From the NCBI GenBank assembly GCA_022316685.1, contig JAKJHU010000108.1:558001-622000 (forward strand): a DNA stretch of 64,000 bases, given 5' to 3'. Both the position numbers and the translations under genes were made by a program. Below, piece after piece: positions 11,939 to 24,844 of the stretch (positions within the stretch are counted from its first letter, which is position 1; every line of letters starts with the position of its first letter). Origin of the DNA: Progne subis subis (Eukaryota; Chordata; Aves; Passeriformes; Hirundinidae). Below the pieces are notes generated by a model that did no database searches, was not told where the DNA came from, and saw nothing but the letters and a program-made list of their open reading frames with translations.

Positions 11939-14490
11939 GGCAAAGAGTGCTGGTAGCCATGGGGATGGGAGGAAAAGGGGGATGCTCGGAGGCAGGTGGG
12001 AGTCAGGGAAAAAAGGGGACAGGCACTCATCAGCCTGGCTGCAGCAGGCAGCACAGGGAGAGAGCTGCTTCCATCTTCAGTGCTCCTGATGAGCACTGCC
12101 GCGCTCGTGGAGGCATCAGGGTGAAGCGAATCCGAGCAGGGAGCTGTTGGGATAAACACCCACGTTGAGGGAGGTGAACTGTGTTTTTAGGGGGCTTGGG
12201 TGGCTGCACTTATGCTGGAGAGAGGGAGCAGGCAGTGAACTTCAGAGAGAAGCTGGATCTGAAGGGGTTTTGGGTGTTTGCAGCCCTAATGAGCAGCTCC
12301 TTGGAAGTGCTGCTCAGAGACGTCCTGCAGGACGGGGAATCTGAGCCTGCTCAGGGGCCAGAGGCAATCCAGCGCCTCAGTAACAGCAAATGATTCACTG
12401 TTTATTGCCGAGTGTTGTTTTCTGTTGTTTTTTCCCCCTTGATGTGTCAAAGGCTTTCTGCGCCGATCGCTCTTTGCTGCATTCCCTGGCTGAGGCTGCT
12501 GCTGGAGGAAAAGGAGCCTGTGCCTTGTGCTTGGCCAGGCTCCTGTGCGGTGTCACCACAGGAGTTTGGGCTGGGCTTTTCACCATTCCCACCCCATGGC
12601 AGCAGCACCCAGCCCTGTCCCTCCCACGGCCCATCTCCTGTGCCCCGGGGCAGAATTGGAGCTCCCGCGGGTGATTTCCAGCTCAGTGGCTGGGATCCAG
12701 GTGTGAAATAACCTTCCTAAGGTGTTCTCAGCCCAGCTGCTGGGGTGGAGTGAGGGCAGAGAGCTTCCCATGAGCTCAGGGCAGGGACTGTTCCCTCAGC
12801 AGGAGCCGCCGAGGTGCTGCCAGCTGGGTTTGTGTTTGATTTAAGGCTCTGTTTGCCCACACCAGGCTGCCCTCGCTCTGTTAATAACAGGTCACCATCC
12901 CCCGAGCACTTTGAGGGTTTGTTGTTGCAGCAGCAGCATTTTTTGGGGGGTGGAAGAGAAGGAATGGGGCCCCTGATGTTTGTGATTTAATTCAGGCTGA
13001 GGATGGAGCGGGGGGAGAGCTGTTCCAGCTCAGGCTGGGGGTCTGATCAAGATCCTTCCTCCACCTTCAGTGCTGTTCTCTCCCACCAGCAGTATGGAAA
13101 CTACTTTTGGGCAGGAATAATGTGGATTTTAGCATTAACAGCTTTTTTTTTTTTTTTTTTTTTTTTGGGAAGGGGGCAGGGGGAGGCTCAGAGGCTGCCG
13201 TTTGACAGCAGTCAGCAGCAATCAGCTGGGCTGGTGGCTCCTGGAATAGTTTGGAAGCCTGCTGGGCTCCAGACTGCTTCAAAATGAGCTGTGCTGAATC
13301 ACAGCCACTCCAAGCTGCCTCTGCTTGCAGCAGGGCTGAGGTGAAGTGAATTCCAGAGGGTGGGGGAATAAAACCCAAGTGGTTCCCCTGAGCTGGGGAG
13401 GTAAGGCAGCCTGGAGAGTTGTTTGTGCCTCGTGGCTGAGCTCTGCAAGCTCTAATTGATGATTTTCCCCCCATTTCGGGCACGCAAAGCATCCCTCCCC
13501 AGTGGATTCAACGGTGCCTGGTGGGAGCCGAGCTGAACACGCAGCCCTTCCCTCTGGGAGGAAATCTTTCTCTCCTCCAGCAGGCTGCGATTTCACCAAA
13601 CTCAGAGAAACCAGCAGCTTTTTATGGGCCTGCATCCCCATGAAATTTGGCTGGGAGCTGGCCATCCTCTTCCAGATGGGCTAAGGATGGGCACAGACGT
13701 GGGTGTGGAAAGCTCAGCTGTTGGAGCCTCTTTTCCTCTGCTGTTGAGGCACCACCAGGAGGGTCTGGGTGAGAAGGAGCAGATTGAGGGTGTCACATCC
13801 CCGAGTCCTGCTGGCTCATCTGGCCAGACAGGCTGTGACACCGGGCTTGAGGGTGACAGCTGCGTCCGGACGTGGCGCTGGGACGGATTAGAGGTCAAGA
13901 TGCAAACGTTGAAGTTGGGTAAGTCTGGCTAATGAGGGCAATTTATGCTAGAGCTGGAGAAGGGCGATGGGATGAGGCTTTTCAGCTTGGGCATAACTTT
14001 GCCCTTCCCTCATTTAAACCGGAATTGATGTCGAAGCCAGCGATGACGACAACTGCAAAGCCAGCTCTGGGAAGGGCTGCTCCCTGCTCAGTTTGGAAAT
14101 TGGACATCACTGATGAGGACGAGGGCTCTGGGAGCGGTTTTGGGAACGCTGCTGAGCCAGGAGCACGGCCAGCCTGATTACAGCTAACCTGGAGCAGCGA
14201 GGCAAGGTGGGCACGGTGGATTTGGTCAGGGAACAAATCTGTTTTTCATGCTGAGGCCGTGTTCTGGGCCTTTGTGGGGCTCTGTGTCACGCTTTGTTAA
14301 CGAGGCCAAGCGATCTCTGCTCGCTGGAGAAAGGCCACGGCTGTGGTGTCACTCCTCATCTTGTAAAAAGCTCGAGGAGGTTTTATTCCACTCCTCATCA
14401 TGCTGCAGACAGGAGAGGGAGTGGAGTAAAACCTCCTGAGGTGTCTGTGAGATTTATCCCGTGCTTGGCTCTCCAAATGCTGGCTCTGCT
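11939..14490. other. Unique sequence, no gene seen
   Basis: The main low-complexity feature is a pure T run of about 24 nt at 13143-13166. No repeat family or exon was recognised. Confidence 0.45.
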
Positions 14491-14594
14491 TGAATCACAG
14501 GGTCACAAAATGGTTTGGGTTGGAAGGGATTTAAAGCTCATCTCATCTCATTCCAGCCCCCTCATCCCAGCAGCTTCAGCTGGACCAGGTTGCA
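14491..14594 (+). mobile_element. CR1 LINE 3' fragment (sense)
   Basis: TGAATCACAGGGTCACAAAA, then TGGTTTGGGTTGGAAGGGAT, then TTAAAGCTCATCTC and CCAGCCCCCTCATCCC are in the order of the CR1 3' end. It is truncated after about 100 bp. Confidence 0.8.
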
Positions 14595-16083
14595 GAATCA
14601 GTGCTGGAAATTTTTGTGGCTGTGGGGTTTTCCTCAGGGCTGTCCTTGGGGTGGTTTTTATGGCAGTGCAAGCCTCGTTAGCACTTTTGGGGACCTCTAC
14701 TTGCATTTAGTGTAGAAAAGCTGGGATCTCCTGCAGGAGTGGCTCTGTCTGGGCAAGCTCCCCTCAGCAAAAAAGGAGAAATGGTGAATACCTCAGGCAG
14801 AGCCACAGGGGAGGCGTGGAGCTGCCCTGGACTTGTGTCTGTAAAGCGGCCAGATACTGGAGAAGCAAAGGAGAAAGCAGGCAGAAAGGAGTTTATCTCG
14901 AGGCTTATGAAACTTGAGTGATGCCTGGTTCCAAAGCTCTTCTTGCTTCACCGGGCTCTGAGCCCAAACTTCCCGTTATGCAAAAGGCTCCCCAAGCCTT
15001 AAATAAACCCACGAAAGGCCACGAGACAGCGAGGGGAGCGTGGTGAGACACTGAGAGGTGCCAGAGCCAAGGCTGGGGAGACAAGTCCTGTCTGTGAGTG
15101 AATCTTCTGTGCTGTCGTGGTGCTGGGGGGAGAAGCTGAGCAGGCTCTTGCCAAGGATGAGTGCGAGGATTTGTCTGGTCCCCTGCCCAGCAATGTAGCG
15201 ACAGGCAGGACAGGAAATTTCCTTTTGTCAGCCAACACTGCTTCTCTGCTCTCCTTTCCCCATCCCTGCTCTGGGAATGCTCCTCCTGCTGAGCCAGGAA
15301 TTAAAGCAAATCCCATTCTCCCAGGCTCACATCCTCACCAGGGAGTGAGTTCAGGAAATAACACCCCCCAAAAATCCCCTGAGTACCGCAGCTTGTCTGG
15401 CTGGTGTTTCTCCTAGAGCCAGAATTCCCCTCTTTTTGATGGGATTTGGTGTGTGGTTACAGCAGGCTCAGGAAGAGTGCCAGGGCTGCCCATTCCCCTC
15501 CACCCCTCTGGGCTTTGGGTGTTTCATCTCAGCAACACAGGAGCACTGCACCCCTAATTGGTGCTTTTTTGCTGTTAATTAACCAAACCCACAGTCTTCT
15601 GGCCTGAAATCTTCTTTTTTCCCCCTTGTCACTTCTGCTACAAGCAGGATTAAAAGCTTCTCTCATGCAAAATAATGCCTTTAATTGCAACTTCACACAC
15701 AAGTTTGGACTTTGATTCTGCCTTCCTGTGCAAGGCTATTTATTGCTGCGTTATTCTTTTGCAGCTGTGCCTTCGCACAAGCATCTCCCAGCTCCTGTAT
15801 TTTCTCCTCTAGCCCGTTCATTTTGCAGGTTTCCTTGCTCCCTTGCCCCCAAGCCTGTCACCCCTGTGCTTTCTTGTGCCTGTTCTCAGTTTCTTGGCAT
15901 CTGTCCTCGTTCCCCACCTCCTTCCCCGTGCGTGTGCTCCCTGTCAGCCAAATCCCCCCCAAAAATCCTCGCTGCACTAAGACACACAAACATCTCCAGC
16001 CATTCACAAACTGCCTCCTATCCTCAAAATCCACGCTCTCGGAGCTTGGGTGGATCAAAATGTTCTTTGGGTGGTAGATGGGG
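14595..16083. other. Unique sequence, no gene seen
   Basis: No element recognised. The stretch 15600-16000 is pyrimidine-rich on the plus strand and leaves several frames open by composition alone. Confidence 0.4.
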
Positions 16084-16254
16084 GATTAATCTATTTGTTT
16101 CACTTACCTTTTTTGGCAGCGATAAAAAGAAGCAAACCCGGCTTTTTGGCCATAAACCACTTCTCGCGGGTTGATTTGGTAGAGGCTGCTTTGTTTTCCT
16201 TTCTTCTCCCTCTCGAACCTGCCAGGGAGTCTAAGTTAAATAAATAGATTAATC
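16084..16254. repeat. Imperfect inverted repeat, about 37-bp arms
   Basis: The left arm (16084-16120) begins GATTAATCTATTTGTTTCAC and ends GGCAGC. The right arm (16217-16254) is its reverse complement at about 29 of 37 positions and ends TAAATAGATTAATC. The 96-bp spacer contains a smaller AACCCG/CGGGTT pair. The whole reads as a potential hairpin about 170 nt long. It is AT-rich and looks like unique DNA, not a known repeat. Confidence 0.6.
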
Positions 16255-16987
16255 TTCTTTCTGTAGCCCAGAGATCAGGTTGATGCATTTAAGAGCTTTC
16301 TCTCCCTCCAGACCCCTGAGATGTTCACAGATCCGATTCATATTTTAGGACTTCCTTCATGTGTAAAGAGCCTCGTTGGTGGAGCAGCAATTCTTCACTG
16401 GCAGCAAACAGGGCTCCGTGCTCCTTGGGTTTCTTTTCTTCTGACAGAGCTGAAAATTTTCCATCAAAGCCCTTTTTTTTTTTTTTTTTTTTTTGCTAAA
16501 AGGAGAAGGTTCTTTTCTGTTTTTGTGGGAGAAGAGTGGCCGTCGGAGAGGTGGGGGGAACCGCCTCAAACCTGAGGGTTTCCTTCAAAAGGGAAAGTTG
16601 GTGTTTTGTGTGCTGAAAGTTGAATCTCTGTGAGCCAAAAGGCTGAGAGAAGGTTCCCAAAAGCGTCTCCATTTATAAAAAGTGTGGCACAACAGGAAAA
16701 GTCGTGGCTCTCCAGGAGGGGAAAATGGGTTTGTGCTCAGCTCTGCTGCGCAGAGTGCAAGGAAACCTCAAAAATGGGTGTTTTGAAGCAGTTCCTTCTG
16801 CATGCAGTCCTTGAAATGTAATAGAAGTGGGGTCCTCAGTGGGTTCTTCATCCACTCTGTGCGCTCAGGGCATGGTTTTGTAAGAGACAGGAAAGAGGGT
16901 TGGAAGGATTTAAAGGTTTAATGCCAGTGGGTACTTGGATCTTTTGCTGCTCAGGGAAAGATATTTTGCTAAGATTCCTAAAGCTGT
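16255..16987. other. Unique sequence, no gene seen
   Basis: A T run lies at about 16472-16494. Nothing else recognised. Confidence 0.4.
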
Positions 16988-17066
16988 GGACGCTTTCCAC
17001 TATCCCAGGTTGCTCCAAGCCCTGTCCAACCCGGCCTTGGACACTTCCAGGGATGGGGCAACCCTG
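16988..17066 (+). mobile_element. CR1 LINE 3' fragment (sense, short)
   Basis: TATCCCAGGTTGCTCCAAGC, CCTGTCCAACCCGGCCTTGG and ACACTTCCAGGGATGGGGCA are the central part of the CR1 3' end. Both ends are truncated. Confidence 0.8.
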
Positions 17067-20000
17067 GAACATCCATTTGAAAAAGCCACAGGTGTTTGTT
17101 CCCTATTGGAACAAAACCCAGACTCCAAAACTCAATTTTTATCCATTTCTCAGTGTAAGACCTTTGCTGTTTTAAAACCTTTTTCCCGGTTAAGCTTTTG
17201 ATGAATCCAAGGCTCTGGCTGTGCTCATTTATTCAGGGTTTCTTTGCAAAGCAGACTTGTTGAGCAGCTCGGATTCTGCTCACCTCAGAGCATCCCCAGG
17301 CCACCTCAGCTGGAGAGATCCGTTTGCATTTCCCTTTCCAAAAATCCCCTCCTGCACCGCTGTCTGCAGCACAGACTCTGCTCTCTCCCTCACCACAGAG
17401 GTGCTTTCATGGAAATGAAGGCCTGCAGAGTGGGCAGGAGTCTTCTGCTGAATAAATGTGGCATAAAACATGTCAGGAGAGCCACTTTAGATGGGGGGGG
17501 GGAAAAATAACCCAAAAAACAGCTGTACACGGAGGGGTTTGCTCCTGCCAGGGGCAAACAAAGCTTTTAGAGATGATTTTTAGATCTTCTTTAGAGATGG
17601 TTTTTGACCTTTTTCCAAGGTAAACAAACCCTCAGCCTTGTATTCAGTGCTCAGAGTGGTCGAGGATTGAGCTGCTGGTCGAGGATTGAGCTGCTGGCTG
17701 TGGGATCAGAGCTGCTGTGGCCACCTCTGGCCCCTGTTTGATGACAGCTGCCTGCCCTTAAACAGGAGAAACCTTTCCCTTCCTCCTCCCACCTGCAGCC
17801 TCTCCTCTCCTCTCCTCTCCCCTCCAGCCTGGCAGTGATTTTTCCTCTCAGATAACAGCTCCAAGCCAATTAGGAGTGTCTCACACAGTCCTCGCCGTGG
17901 GAGACCGCGGTGCTTTTAATGCTATTGTTTGTTAATAAAAATAAATCGTGGGCACCGGAGGAGGGGGAGGAAAGGATGGAGGGAATCCCGCACGGCCTCG
18001 GTTTCCTCTTTTCCCGGTAGGTTTTTTCAGCCAGTGGATGGTCACAGGCAGGGAGCTTTTGGCAGATGATGGGTTGGGACGTGCTGGGGCGTTCGGTGCA
18101 AAGGTGCAAATCCTTGCTCGCTGTGAGGCACGGGCAAAACCCGCGGCTGTGCTGTGCCAGGAGCGGGGATTCCTGGCAGAGGGATGGGGCAGCAGCAGCA
18201 GCATCCTCGCCGAGGCTGGGGGAGCTCATCCAGCGCAGCAGCCAGGCTCGGGTTCTGCCACACAACCCCGCCATCTCTGTGTTTTACCCTGCGCATCCCT
18301 CCCGCTGCGTGTTTTCCCAGCAGCCAGAGGGATTTCTCTGTGGAAGGCTGTGAAGGAGGGCAGGAAGGTCACGGCTGCTGGATGTCCCGGGGCTCTGCAG
18401 GGCGGCTGCGCTGCCTAAATCCCCAAGAGCTGCCCCAGCTGAAATCCGCTGCCAGGAGCTGCCCCAGCAGATGAGTTCGGATGCTGTAATGGGACTTTAG
18501 TGAGCGTGGCTGAGGGGGCAGGAGAGGTTTCCACACTCAATCATTCGCTCCTCTGTGCCAGCAGAGCTCTCCAGAATTCACTGAGCCTGCGAGGGCCGAT
18601 GGCTCGTGTGATAAACCTGTGGAGGAGAGGGAAATTGAATAAAGATGTCCTGAGACTGAAGTCTCCTTGTGCTCACAGGTCCGGGGTTGATAAATCTCGC
18701 TCCGAGATAGCCCAGCCCGTGTGAGGAATCAGGATGGGGACGCGCTGCTTTTATCTCTAAGCAGCGGTAGGAAATTTGATCGGGCTGTGCTAATTCTGGG
18801 CAGGATTGAGATGAGAGGGCTCAAGGCTGGGGAGAGAGAAAGTTAAAGAAAATAATCCACAGCAACGAGAAATGTCAGGGATACATTCGTCCTTCTGCTT
18901 CACTGCCTCCAGAATTCTTTTCTCCTTGAAGTTTTCTTGCTGCTTTTTCTGGAAGTCACGAAGGGTGGAGGGGGGGGAAAAAAAAAAAAGAAAAAAAGGA
19001 GAAGAGGGATGAAAGAACACAGTTAAGGGAATGAAAATAAAACTTTAAAAAAAAAAAAATCCATTTTATGTATCATCCGAGCAGGTGTTTATCACTAATA
19101 TCACCTTCAGCTGCTCTCTGCCTCTCGAGGTGTGAGGTGATGGTGTTCAGTTCATCCCCTGGCACCTGGGCAAGGGAGATACCACAGCTCCCTCTCTCAG
19201 CCTGGGTGAATCCATCCCTGGCACTGGTGTGGGGACAGAGAGAGGGGTGGCTGTGAGCAAAGCAGGCTCTTCAATGCTGATGAAATCCAAAAAAAAAAAA
19301 AAGAGACATGGTTTTTATAGGAACATAGAAATTGCCAGACTGGAACCGAGCTCTGCTTCATGTTGTTAAGTATCCTTTTTAAGCACTGGCTGCTTCCAGA
19401 GGCTGTGTGAGGAGCCTTGCCCCGAGGGCTGATTCTCCCAGCCCTCAAAAATAGAGAATTCACCAGCTCCTCGCAGCGTGAAGGGTTTACGCTCCATCCA
19501 AACATTAATTTGTATTTTTTTCCCCCCTTCCTTCAAATTTACCATTGTAATTCCAGCCGTTCATTCTCTTTATAGATGTCGATCCCTCTCTCAGCCTCAC
19601 AGACGTTTTTTTTGACTGCGACAATACCTCGTGGTAATGATTTACCCGTGCTAATTATGCTTTTTTAAATTTTCTTTCTTTCTTTTCTATTTTATTTTAT
19701 TTTAATTTTTGTGCCGTGCGAAACATATCGGTGGCGGCTTTAAATGGAGCGATTTTTCAGTTTAATTGAATTTACATCTTCGTGGCCCCGGGGCAGGCTG
19801 TCAGTGGAGCTCTCCCCTCCCCCTGAGACTCTTTTCAACAGGCACTTGTTGAGATGTTTTTTCCAGGTTTCTCATGTTCTTCCCTTCTCGCCTGTTCCAT
19901 TTAAACCCCAGCCTGTCTGCAAAAGCAGCTTTACAAAAGGCAAGAGCTCTCTTTGCCTGTCGAAAAGAATGAAAAAAGGCCCGGTTAAGATGTTTGTTGA

Positions 20001-20454
20001 TATTCCCCAACAGTTTTGCTTTTTTTTTCCCCCCCAATTCCTTGCTGCTCTGCAGCTGTTAAATTTGTTGTCTCAGCTGTGAGGATTACTCCAGCTCTGC
20101 TCGAGCTGCGTTTTCTCACCATTCATCAAGCTTCTGGTGAGGCAGGGAGAGAGATCCATCAACACCAAAGCCCTCTCCAAATCCCTGCTTGGGAAAAAAA
20201 AAAAAAAAAATCCTAAAAAAATCAGCCCGGAGAAGGTGGAATCTGCTGCCAGGTTTTTCCAGGGTGTTTGTGGTTTCTCAGCTTGCGGAAGAAGGCGTGG
20301 AGAGGGGTTTGCAGCGTGGGGTTGCACGGGGATAAGAGCAACACGTCGGGGTTTTTGGGAATCCTGAGCCTGGCGCTGCTCTGCAGGGTGGCTGGAGGTG
20401 CTGAGCCCTGCTGGGGACAGGATGGGGCCAGGAACACGTTCTGCATTTTTGGAG
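17067..20454. other. Unique sequence with small repeats, no gene seen
   Basis: Contains an exact 19-bp tandem duplication at 17658-17695 (GGTCGAGGATTGAGCTGCT twice) and several A/T runs (about 18980-19000, 19047-19061, 19290-19302, 20190-20207). A moderately CpG-rich stretch lies at about 17895-18260. An AT-rich segment at about 19510-19750 looks like unique sequence and may be conserved noncoding DNA. No exon recognised. Confidence 0.4.
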
Positions 20455-20620
20455 GAAATGCAGAAATCGCTGGCACAGGTTGCCGTGAGAAGCTGCTGCC
20501 CCATCCTTGGAATGTCCAAGGCCAGGCTGGGTTTGGAGGAACCTGGGGTGGTTGGAGGTGTCCCTGCCCCTGGGAGATGATCTTTAAGGTCCCTTCCAAC
20601 CCAAACCATTCCATAATTCC
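20455..20620 (-). mobile_element. CR1 LINE 3' fragment (antisense)
   Basis: The plus strand gives the reverse complement of the CR1 end: GCTGGCACAGGTTGCCGTGA, then GTCCAAGGCCAGGCTGGGTT, GGAGGTGTCCCTGCCC, GATGATCTTTAAGGTCCCTT and CCAACCCAAACCATTCCATA. Confidence 0.85.
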
Positions 20621-22349
20621 ATGGAACAACAGCAGGTTCCTTGCTTGTCCTTGTCAGGCTGTGCAGGGGGAGCGAGCGGAGAGGTGGCAGCTTTTCAGGG
20701 ATGTCTTCTTTATCTCTGTGGCAGCTTCAGCAGAGAGCTTTTCTGGGGGGTTTCTTTCAGCGCTTTAACATTTTATTCTGCCTTTTGGCTTTTTGCTCCA
20801 CCGGCTGAGAATTTTTTCTGCAGAAATCTCCAAATAGCAGGTCGCTGTGGCGATAGCAGGGAAGAGCACCAGCTCTCACAGGCATTAAAAATGTATCAGT
20901 AGTTTCAGCAGCAACTTGCTCCCTCTTGGAGGCAAATCGTCCATAATTCTGCTTGGTATTTAGGGACTTTTATCTCCAGAGAGAACACAAAACTCTCCAG
21001 TATAACCCTGGTTTATTTTATTCTCTTGTATTGCCAGAGATGAAAGAGGGAAAAAAAAAAGGAGGTGTGGGGTGGTTAGCAGGAAAAGAATTCCATATTT
21101 GTGCTGCTGCAGGGGTCAGCTCGTGATCCAGCAGCAGCTTCTCAGCAAGGCACCTCCCACCCTGAAGGGCCCAGGGAACTCTTTCCCAGCCATCCCACTC
21201 TTTTTTTGGGGGGAGCAGATTGGGAATGCTCCACAGACAGCTGTCCATCAACCAGGCAGAGCAGCGAAGAGGAGCCACTAAAGCTGTGAATGCGCGGCTC
21301 CTGCCGCGTTCTCGCTGGGAAACTTCAGCAGGGGAAGTTGGGTTTGGGTTATTTTCAGCCAGCTGAGGATGAGTCTGGGATAAGTCATCTTCACATGCAC
21401 GAGAATTAGAGCTGCTGAGTAGCTTCGTCTCTTCGGGCTTTCTCGGCTTTCTGAGGTTTTATATTTGTGTTGCACGAAGGAAAGTTCTCCTCCTCCCCTC
21501 TGTGAGTGGAATTTGGGGCTGCGCTGGGGGGGATGGCCCCGCTGTAGCCACGATTCACTGGTGCACCTGGCTGCAACTCCTGTTTCACGGCATCTCCTGG
21601 GGAAATGAGGGACAGACAGATGGCACCTTGCAGCTGGAAGGAGGACGACAAGCTCAGCAAGGCAAAATCAATGTGCAGCGAGGGCGTCTGAACTGTGCTC
21701 GCCACCCTTTTGTGCCTGAATTTAGGGAGGAGGCAGCAGGTGGGGTCTGGGCAGATGCTGTGAGGACTGAAACACGTCTTTGTTCACGTGAGAGTAACTT
21801 TGATGCTGGGCTAGGAGGAAAAATCCTCTCTCTCCTTCCCTCCTTATCCTGAATGTGGAGTCCCAGCAGCGGTGCAGGTGTGCTGGTGGGGAGGCTCCTG
21901 GTGCTCCTCTCCCCAGGTGCTTTGCAATCACCTGCAGCAGCCAGATGGTCCGTGGGCACGGCTCGTAGCATCCCGTCTCTTCTGCTGTTTGGTGCATTTC
22001 TGTTACTGGCAGCTGTTCCCTGGGCCCCGTGCTCCAAAAGCCGAGCCCTCCCGAGGGGTGGGGACTGTGAGGAGGAGCAGCATCCCCCTGTGCTCCGTGT
22101 CCCAGGTAATTACAGCCGGAGCAGAGCTCAGCGGGCGCCCCGGATTTATTGCTGAGCTTTGCTGTTAGCTCTGAGCTGCTGGTGCTCAGGCAGCTGTGGG
22201 AATCTCCTCCTCAGCCTCTCCAAACAGGAGGAGCAGCCTTGGGGGTCTGTCCCTCGGAGCTTTTCCCCTTTCCCACGGGAGTGGTTGTTCCCTGTGGGTT
22301 TTGTCTGCGCAGGGTCTGAGATGAGAACCACGCCCTTTTACCCTGGTGG
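20621..22349. other. Unique sequence, no gene seen
   Basis: No repeat family, exon or island recognised. Confidence 0.4.
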
Positions 22350-22780
22350 GACTCAGCATTACTGAGGTTGGAAAAGCCCTCCCAGTCCCAGCTGTGCCCA
22401 AATCCCATCTCGTCCCCAGCCCAGAGCACCGAGTGCCACCTCCAGTGGTTCCTTGGACACCTCCAGGGATGGGCACTCCCTGAGCCCCCTTTCCATGGGG
22501 AAATTCCTGCTGCTGTCCAAGCTGAGCCTCCCCTGGCCCAAGCTGAGGCCGTTCCCTCTCCTCCTGTCCCTGTTCCCTGGGATAAGATCCCAAATTCCCC
22601 CCCAGGCTGTCCCCTCCTGTCAGGGAGTTGTGCAGAGCCACAAGGTTCCCCCTGAGCCTCCTTTTCTCCAGGCTCAGCCCCTTCCCAGCTCCCTCAGCCT
22701 CTCCTGATGTTCCTTCCCCAGCTCCTTTTCTTTCCCTGGATGTGCTCCAGCCCCTCCGTGTCCTTCCTTGCAGCGATCCC
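22350..22780 (+). mobile_element. CR1 LINE 3' fragment (sense), longest in the window
   Basis: About 430 bp in CR1 order: ACTGAGGTTGGAAAAGCCCT, then GAGTGCCACCTCCAGTGGTT, ACACCTCCAGGGATGGGCAC, later CTCCTTTTCTCCAGGCTCAG, and GATGTGCTCCAGCCCCTCCG near the end. It explains the 198-codon antisense open frame over this interval, so that frame is not a gene. Confidence 0.9.
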
Positions 22781-24819
22781 ACAGAGCTTTGGCAGGGAAC
22801 GATGGGGATGTAAACTCCAGCATCCTCCTGGGATTTCAGGCAGGCGTTTTCCTCCTGTTTGGCTGGAAATTGAGGTGTTTGTTACCCCCTTTTCCCTGCC
22901 CTGGTCTGACATTCACCACCAGCTGTTTTAGTTGAGTTTAGCAGCTGTTCATCACCAGGAGCTGGCGAGGAAAGCACACTGGGGGTAGCAGTACAAGAAG
23001 TAGGACCTAAAAATTGAGGAAAACAGGACTATGAGTGTTGGGGGGCAGCTTTGGAGCCAGAGCTGAGCAGGAGGAATCTCTTGGGGTGGCAAAGCTCAAG
23101 CTGTCCTGCTGTCCTGGTGTCTCCATCCCTGTTCCCGTGGGGAGGAGATGTCTGTGTGTGTTCCACCAGCTCCGCGTTCCGGGCTGTGAGCGAACCTGAC
23201 GCCATCCTGCTGTTTTGTCAATATCCTGGGAAGTTTGGAAAATAGATGCTTCAAAGTGGTCAAATGATACATTGGCTCCACAATCTGTCTCTGCTGCTGC
23301 CAGCGCTTCTAAGTAACCAATTTCCCATGTGCTTAACCTTCTAGGGCTTCTGTTCCCCAGGAATTACCCTGGAACTCCCACTGAAAACGGGAAGAAAAAA
23401 TAAAAAAAATGGATAAAATTGCCATTTGCCCTTCACAGAGGTGGCTCACGATTTTCCAGGTGGTGTTCTGGGGAGTTCCTGGCTTTTAAAAATGGGTTGG
23501 GAGCACTGAAATCGGGATGCTCTTCCCATGTCTGACTGATAGCTGAGCATGAGATCCCTCAGCTTGCTGGAATTGGGATGCAGGAGGGAGAGCTGGAGGT
23601 GGGGGTTCCCCGAGGGCTCAAACCCCAGGGGATGCAGCTGTCCCAGGATTTTTATTTCTGTCGCCCCGTCTCTGCATTTCCCCTCTGTGAAAGGGGACGG
23701 TCCCTGTGGAGAGTGCTGAGATAAGCTTGGAGGAAAGTCTTAAAATGTAATCTAAAAATAGATTAATTGGAAAATTGCAAGTGAAAGGCTGTGCCTTGCT
23801 CAGACAAAACTCCTGGTAACTTCAAAGGCAGATTAAAGACTTTGCCTGTGTCAGGACTTCGGTATTTGGCCCGAGAAGGAGACAAATGGAAGAGGCTGGG
23901 AATGTTTGCCAGCGAGCTGGAGAAGGGAGAGATAAGGTAACAGATGAAACACTCAAAGTCAGCATTTAAGGACATCGCTGCCTGTGGAGATAATTTTATC
24001 AACTCCTGAGACAACCTTCTTTGGTTGTTTTGTTGTTTTTTTTTTTTTTTCCCTAATTTTTTTTTTTCCTATGAAGTAAAACCTGCCCTTTACGAAGCTG
24101 TTTAAAATGGTATTTGTTACAAATTTGATTAGCGTGCTGCAGGAGCCCGCTGTGGGACAGCCAGTGCCAATATCCGTGCTGATGACGAGCTGGTGGGTTT
24201 TGCACCTCCTGCCCTTCATTTTGGTGGTGTTTTGGCTTTGGAACTCGGACCTCTGTGTGGTTGGGTGGTGAGACCTTGTGCGAGGACAAAAAAAAAAAGA
24301 TCCTCTTGGTCTTGTGCTGAATCCTCTTGGTCCTGAGAGGAAGGGAAGGAGGTGACTGGATTTGTGGTGAGGAATTGATTTCTGGTTTGGTGAAGCCCAA
24401 GTAACTTCTGCCTCCTAAACCCTTCCCTGGAATCATGTTTTGCTGTGAAAATGTTTTTTTCCCACCCTAAAATCAGGATTATATAATGACTCGCAGGCTG
24501 CTCTGAGTGGAAAGAAAAAGGCGGGGGGGAGTGGGTGCGAATGGAAGTCAGAGATGTGACTCAATATTGATTTCCACTTGTTTTCGTTGAAACGCTAAAA
24601 ATGCCAAAATGAAATATTTGGACTTTTCCTCGCTTTTCTTTCCCTTTTTCTTTCTTTTTTTTTTTTTTCCTTTCCCCCCCAAGGATCTCTCTGCCCAGTT
24701 TGATTCCAACCCCTGAATAATTCATAGTCCGTAAATAGCTTCCTCCTCCTCTGGTAAATAGAGCTTTTGTCTCCAGAGCTGAGTGATGCTGCTGGGGGAG
24801 AGCAGAGGGGCTCACGGCC
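22781..24819. other. Unique sequence leading to the GRIK4 acceptor, no gene seen
   Basis: T-rich runs occur at about 24033-24069 and 24650-24670. A polypurine stretch lies near 24510-24540. No additional exon recognised. Confidence 0.4.
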
Positions 24820-24842
24820 GTGTTTTGTGTCTCCCTGCAGAG
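24820..24842 (+). promoter_or_regulatory. Splice acceptor of the GRIK4 start-codon exon
   Basis: A pyrimidine-rich stretch (GTTTTGTGTCTCCCTGCAG) ends in CAG at 24838-24840, directly before the exon. It is a close match to the vertebrate 3' splice-site consensus. A weaker alternative, CACCACAG ending near 24868, would shorten the 5' UTR without touching the coding sequence and would remove the ATGs of both upstream ORFs. Confidence 0.75.
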
Positions 24843-24844
24843 TT

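Larger units (their letters stand above)
1..24840 (+). other. Inferred GRIK4 5' intron and/or upstream flank
   Basis: No coding exon is recognisable in these 24.8 kb. Open frames on both strands are short, lack recognisable domains, and many coincide with CR1, tandem repeats or poly-pyrimidine tracts. The content is unique avian DNA with old repeats, listed separately. A non-coding first exon or the promoter of GRIK4 may be here, but no CpG-dense TATA-less promoter stands out. The moderately CpG-rich stretch near 17.9-18.3 kb is the best, weak, candidate. Confidence 0.6.

Noticed and set aside
22186..22782. 198-codon open frame on the minus strand
   Set aside because: It lies almost entirely on a CR1 3' fragment read in antisense.
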